This document shows, piece after piece, positions 4,189 to 5,489 of a DNA stretch of 5,489 nt. The stretch is taken from contig JBFJJV010000175.1 of NCBI GenBank assembly GCA_041635265.1, forward strand, positions 1 to 5,489, written 5' to 3'. The notes beneath the pieces are model-generated. The model did not search any database, was not told the origin of the DNA, and saw only the letters and a list, made by a program, of their open reading frames with translations. Source of the stretch: Panacagrimonas sp041635265 (GTDB taxonomy: Bacteria; Pseudomonadota; Gammaproteobacteria; Nevskiales; Nevskiaceae). The translations under genes were made by a program, and so were the position numbers. Position 1 is the first letter of the stretch. The number at the start of each line of letters is the position of its first letter.

Positions 4189-5489
4189 ATGTCGTATTCG
4201 TTCACTGAGAAAAAGCGCATCCGCAAGGATTTCAGCAAACTGCCTGAAACGCGCGAAATTCCCTATCTGCTCGCCACACAGATCGACTCCTACCGCGCCT
4301 ATCTGCAGGACGAAACCCCGCATGGCAAGCGTAAGGACGCCGGCCTGCAGGCCGCGTTCAAATCTGTGTTTCCAATGGTGTCGTACAACGGTGCCGCCGC
4401 GCTGGAGTTCGTCAAGTATCGGCTCGACGAACCCGTGTTTGAAGAAACCGAGTGCCGCGTTCGTGGTCTGACTTATGCCGCTCCGCTCAAAGTGACCGTG
4501 AAACTGGTCATTTTTGATCGCGAGTCTAAAGAGAAGAAGATCAAGGAAGTTCGCGAGCAGGAAGTCTATCTCGGTGAAATGCCGCTGATGACGGATTACG
4601 GCACCTTTATCATCAACGGCACTGAGCGCGTTGTGGTGTCTCAGTTGCATCGTTCGCCGGGCGTGTTCTTTGATCACGACAAGGGCAAGACGCACAGCTC
4701 GGGCAAGCTGCTCTACAGCGCCCGGATTATCCCGTATCGTGGTTCCTGGCTGGACTTCGAATTTGACCCCAAAGACAACCTGTTTGTCCGTATTGATCGT
4801 CGACGAAAGCTCCCGGCGACCATTCTTTTGCGCGCGCTCGGCTACGACAACGAGCAGATGCTGGAGATGTTCCACGAAAACACCAACTTCGTCTTGCAGG
4901 ACGAAGGTGCGGTCATGGAACTGGTGCCCGAACGGCTGCGCGGCGAAAAAGCGCAGTTCGACATCATGGCTGGCAGCAAGCTCATCGTGGAAGCCGGCCG
5001 CCCGATTACTGCCCGGCACGTCAAGCAGATCAGGGATGCAGAGATCAAGCATCTGGAGGTGCCAGATACTTATATCGAAGGCCGTATTCTGGCCCGCAAC
5101 CTGATCAACGAAGAGAGTGGCGAAGTAGTTGCCTACGCCAACTCTGAGATCACCGAAGCCGATCTGCCCAAGTTCCGCGAAGCCGGGATCACCGAGCTGC
5201 CAACGCTCTACTTCAATGAAGTGGACAAAGGACCCTACATCTCGACCACGCTGAATATTGACCCGAGCACCAATCGCCTCGAGGCCCTGGTTGAGATTTA
5301 TCGCATGATGCGCCCTGGCGAGCCGCCGACCAAGGACGCCGCTGAAACGCTGTTTACGGGCATGTTCTTTGCGCCCGAAAAATACGATCTGTCCTCAGTC
5401 GGTCGTATGAAGTTCAACCGCCGTCTGCGCCGCGAGGAGATCACCGGACCTGGCGTGCTCGACAACGAGGACATCCTTGCGGTCATGAA
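4189..5489 (+). CDS. rpoB: RNA polymerase beta subunit, N-terminal part (3' truncated by window)
   Basis: RpoB is the beta subunit of the core RNA polymerase and forms one pincer of the claw and part of the active centre. The frame is open from ATG 4189 to the window end, giving 433 full codons of roughly 1340-1390 in the family. It opens MSYSFTEKKRIRKDF, like E. coli MVYSYTEKKRIRKDF. Conserved stretches include GTFIINGTERVVVSQLHRSP (138-157), DFEFDPKDNLFVRIDRRRKL (189-208), VEIYRMMRPGEPPT (368-381) and GRMKFNRRL (405-413). These cover the beginning of the protrusion and the lobe. V150 corresponds to E. coli V146 of the N-terminal rifampicin cluster and is unchanged; the main rifampicin region lies beyond the window. 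GAGG (4179-4182), 6 bases upstream, supports the start. Confidence 0.98.
   Translation, partial: MSYSFTEKKRIRKDFSKLPETREIPYLLATQIDSYRAYLQDETPHGKRKDAGLQAAFKSVFPMVSYNGAAALEFVKYRLDEPVFEETECRVRGLTYAAPLKVTVKLVIFDRESKEKKIKEVREQEVYLGEMPLMTDYGTFIINGTERVVVSQLHRSPGVFFDHDKGKTHSSGKLLYSARIIPYRGSWLDFEFDPKDNLFVRIDRRRKLPATILLRALGYDNEQMLEMFHENTNFVLQDEGAVMELVPERLRGEKAQFDIMAGSKLIVEAGRPITARHVKQIRDAEIKHLEVPDTYIEGRILARNLINEESGEVVAYANSEITEADLPKFREAGITELPTLYFNEVDKGPYISTTLNIDPSTNRLEALVEIYRMMRPGEPPTKDAAETLFTGMFFAPEKYDLSSVGRMKFNRRLRREEITGPGVLDNEDILAVM

Noticed and set aside
4183..5052. 289-codon open frame on the minus strand
   Set aside because: It lies antisense to rpoB, whose plus-strand frame is uninterrupted and strongly matches the beta subunit. 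The minus-strand translation shows no recognisable family features and only mirrors the codon usage of rpoB.
4631..5104. 157-codon plus-strand frame inside rpoB
   Set aside because: It is an out-of-frame shadow of rpoB, rich in Ser/Arg/Cys, and lacks any recognisable domain.
1..5489. CRISPR arrays, insertion sequences, phage or plasmid genes
   Set aside because: No regularly spaced repeats, transposase-like frames or terminal inverted repeats are visible; all genes form a conserved core locus.

Overview
The window is a piece of a bacterial translation/transcription core locus, entirely on the + strand: tuf (3' end) - trpT (tRNA-Trp) - secE - nusG - rplK - rplA - rplJ - rplL - rpoB (5' end). 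The gene order, with tRNA-Trp(CCA) between tuf and secE, together with protein sequences close to those I know from E. coli and Pseudomonas, points to a proteobacterium, most likely a gammaproteobacterium of moderately high GC content. L10 is 176 residues against 165 in E. coli, so I do not think this is a close enteric relative. I do not name a genus.

Region by region: 1-259 holds the last 85 codons of EF-Tu. Positions 260-410 hold a hairpin after tuf and a good sigma70-type promoter whose -10 box sits inside a perfect GC-rich dyad. tRNA-Trp occupies 411-486. A hairpin with a short T tail lies between it and secE (593-970). nusG (993-1526) follows closely. The 101-base nusG-rplK gap carries a small hairpin and an element resembling the ribosomal protein L1 target. 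rplK (1628-2062) and rplA (2065-2769) are 2 bases apart. The 245-base rplA-rplJ gap is highly structured and has the position and features of the L10(L12) autoregulatory leader. rplJ (3015-3545) and rplL (3618-3998) encode the ribosomal stalk. The 190-base rplL-rpoB gap has a very strong GC-rich hairpin followed by two structures that compete for one shared segment. rpoB starts at 4189 and stays open to the window end (433 full codons).

Together the genes supply the elongation factor that delivers aminoacyl-tRNA, a tRNA, the essential SecE translocon subunit, the NusG transcription factor, the L11/L1/L10/L12 proteins of the ribosomal factor-binding and L1 stalks, and the RNA polymerase beta subunit. 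Co-expression with separate tuning is expected: ribosomal proteins repress their own messages through leader RNAs, and a partial attenuator between rplL and rpoB lowers polymerase output relative to L12, as known in E. coli.

No new protein system is visible; every long reading frame that is not a shadow is a recognised housekeeping gene. The parts worth a second look are the non-coding elements: the rplL-rpoB alternative pairing, the dyad around the trpT promoter -10 box, the repeated motif in the L10 leader, and an 11-residue tandem duplication in the L12-binding tail of L10.
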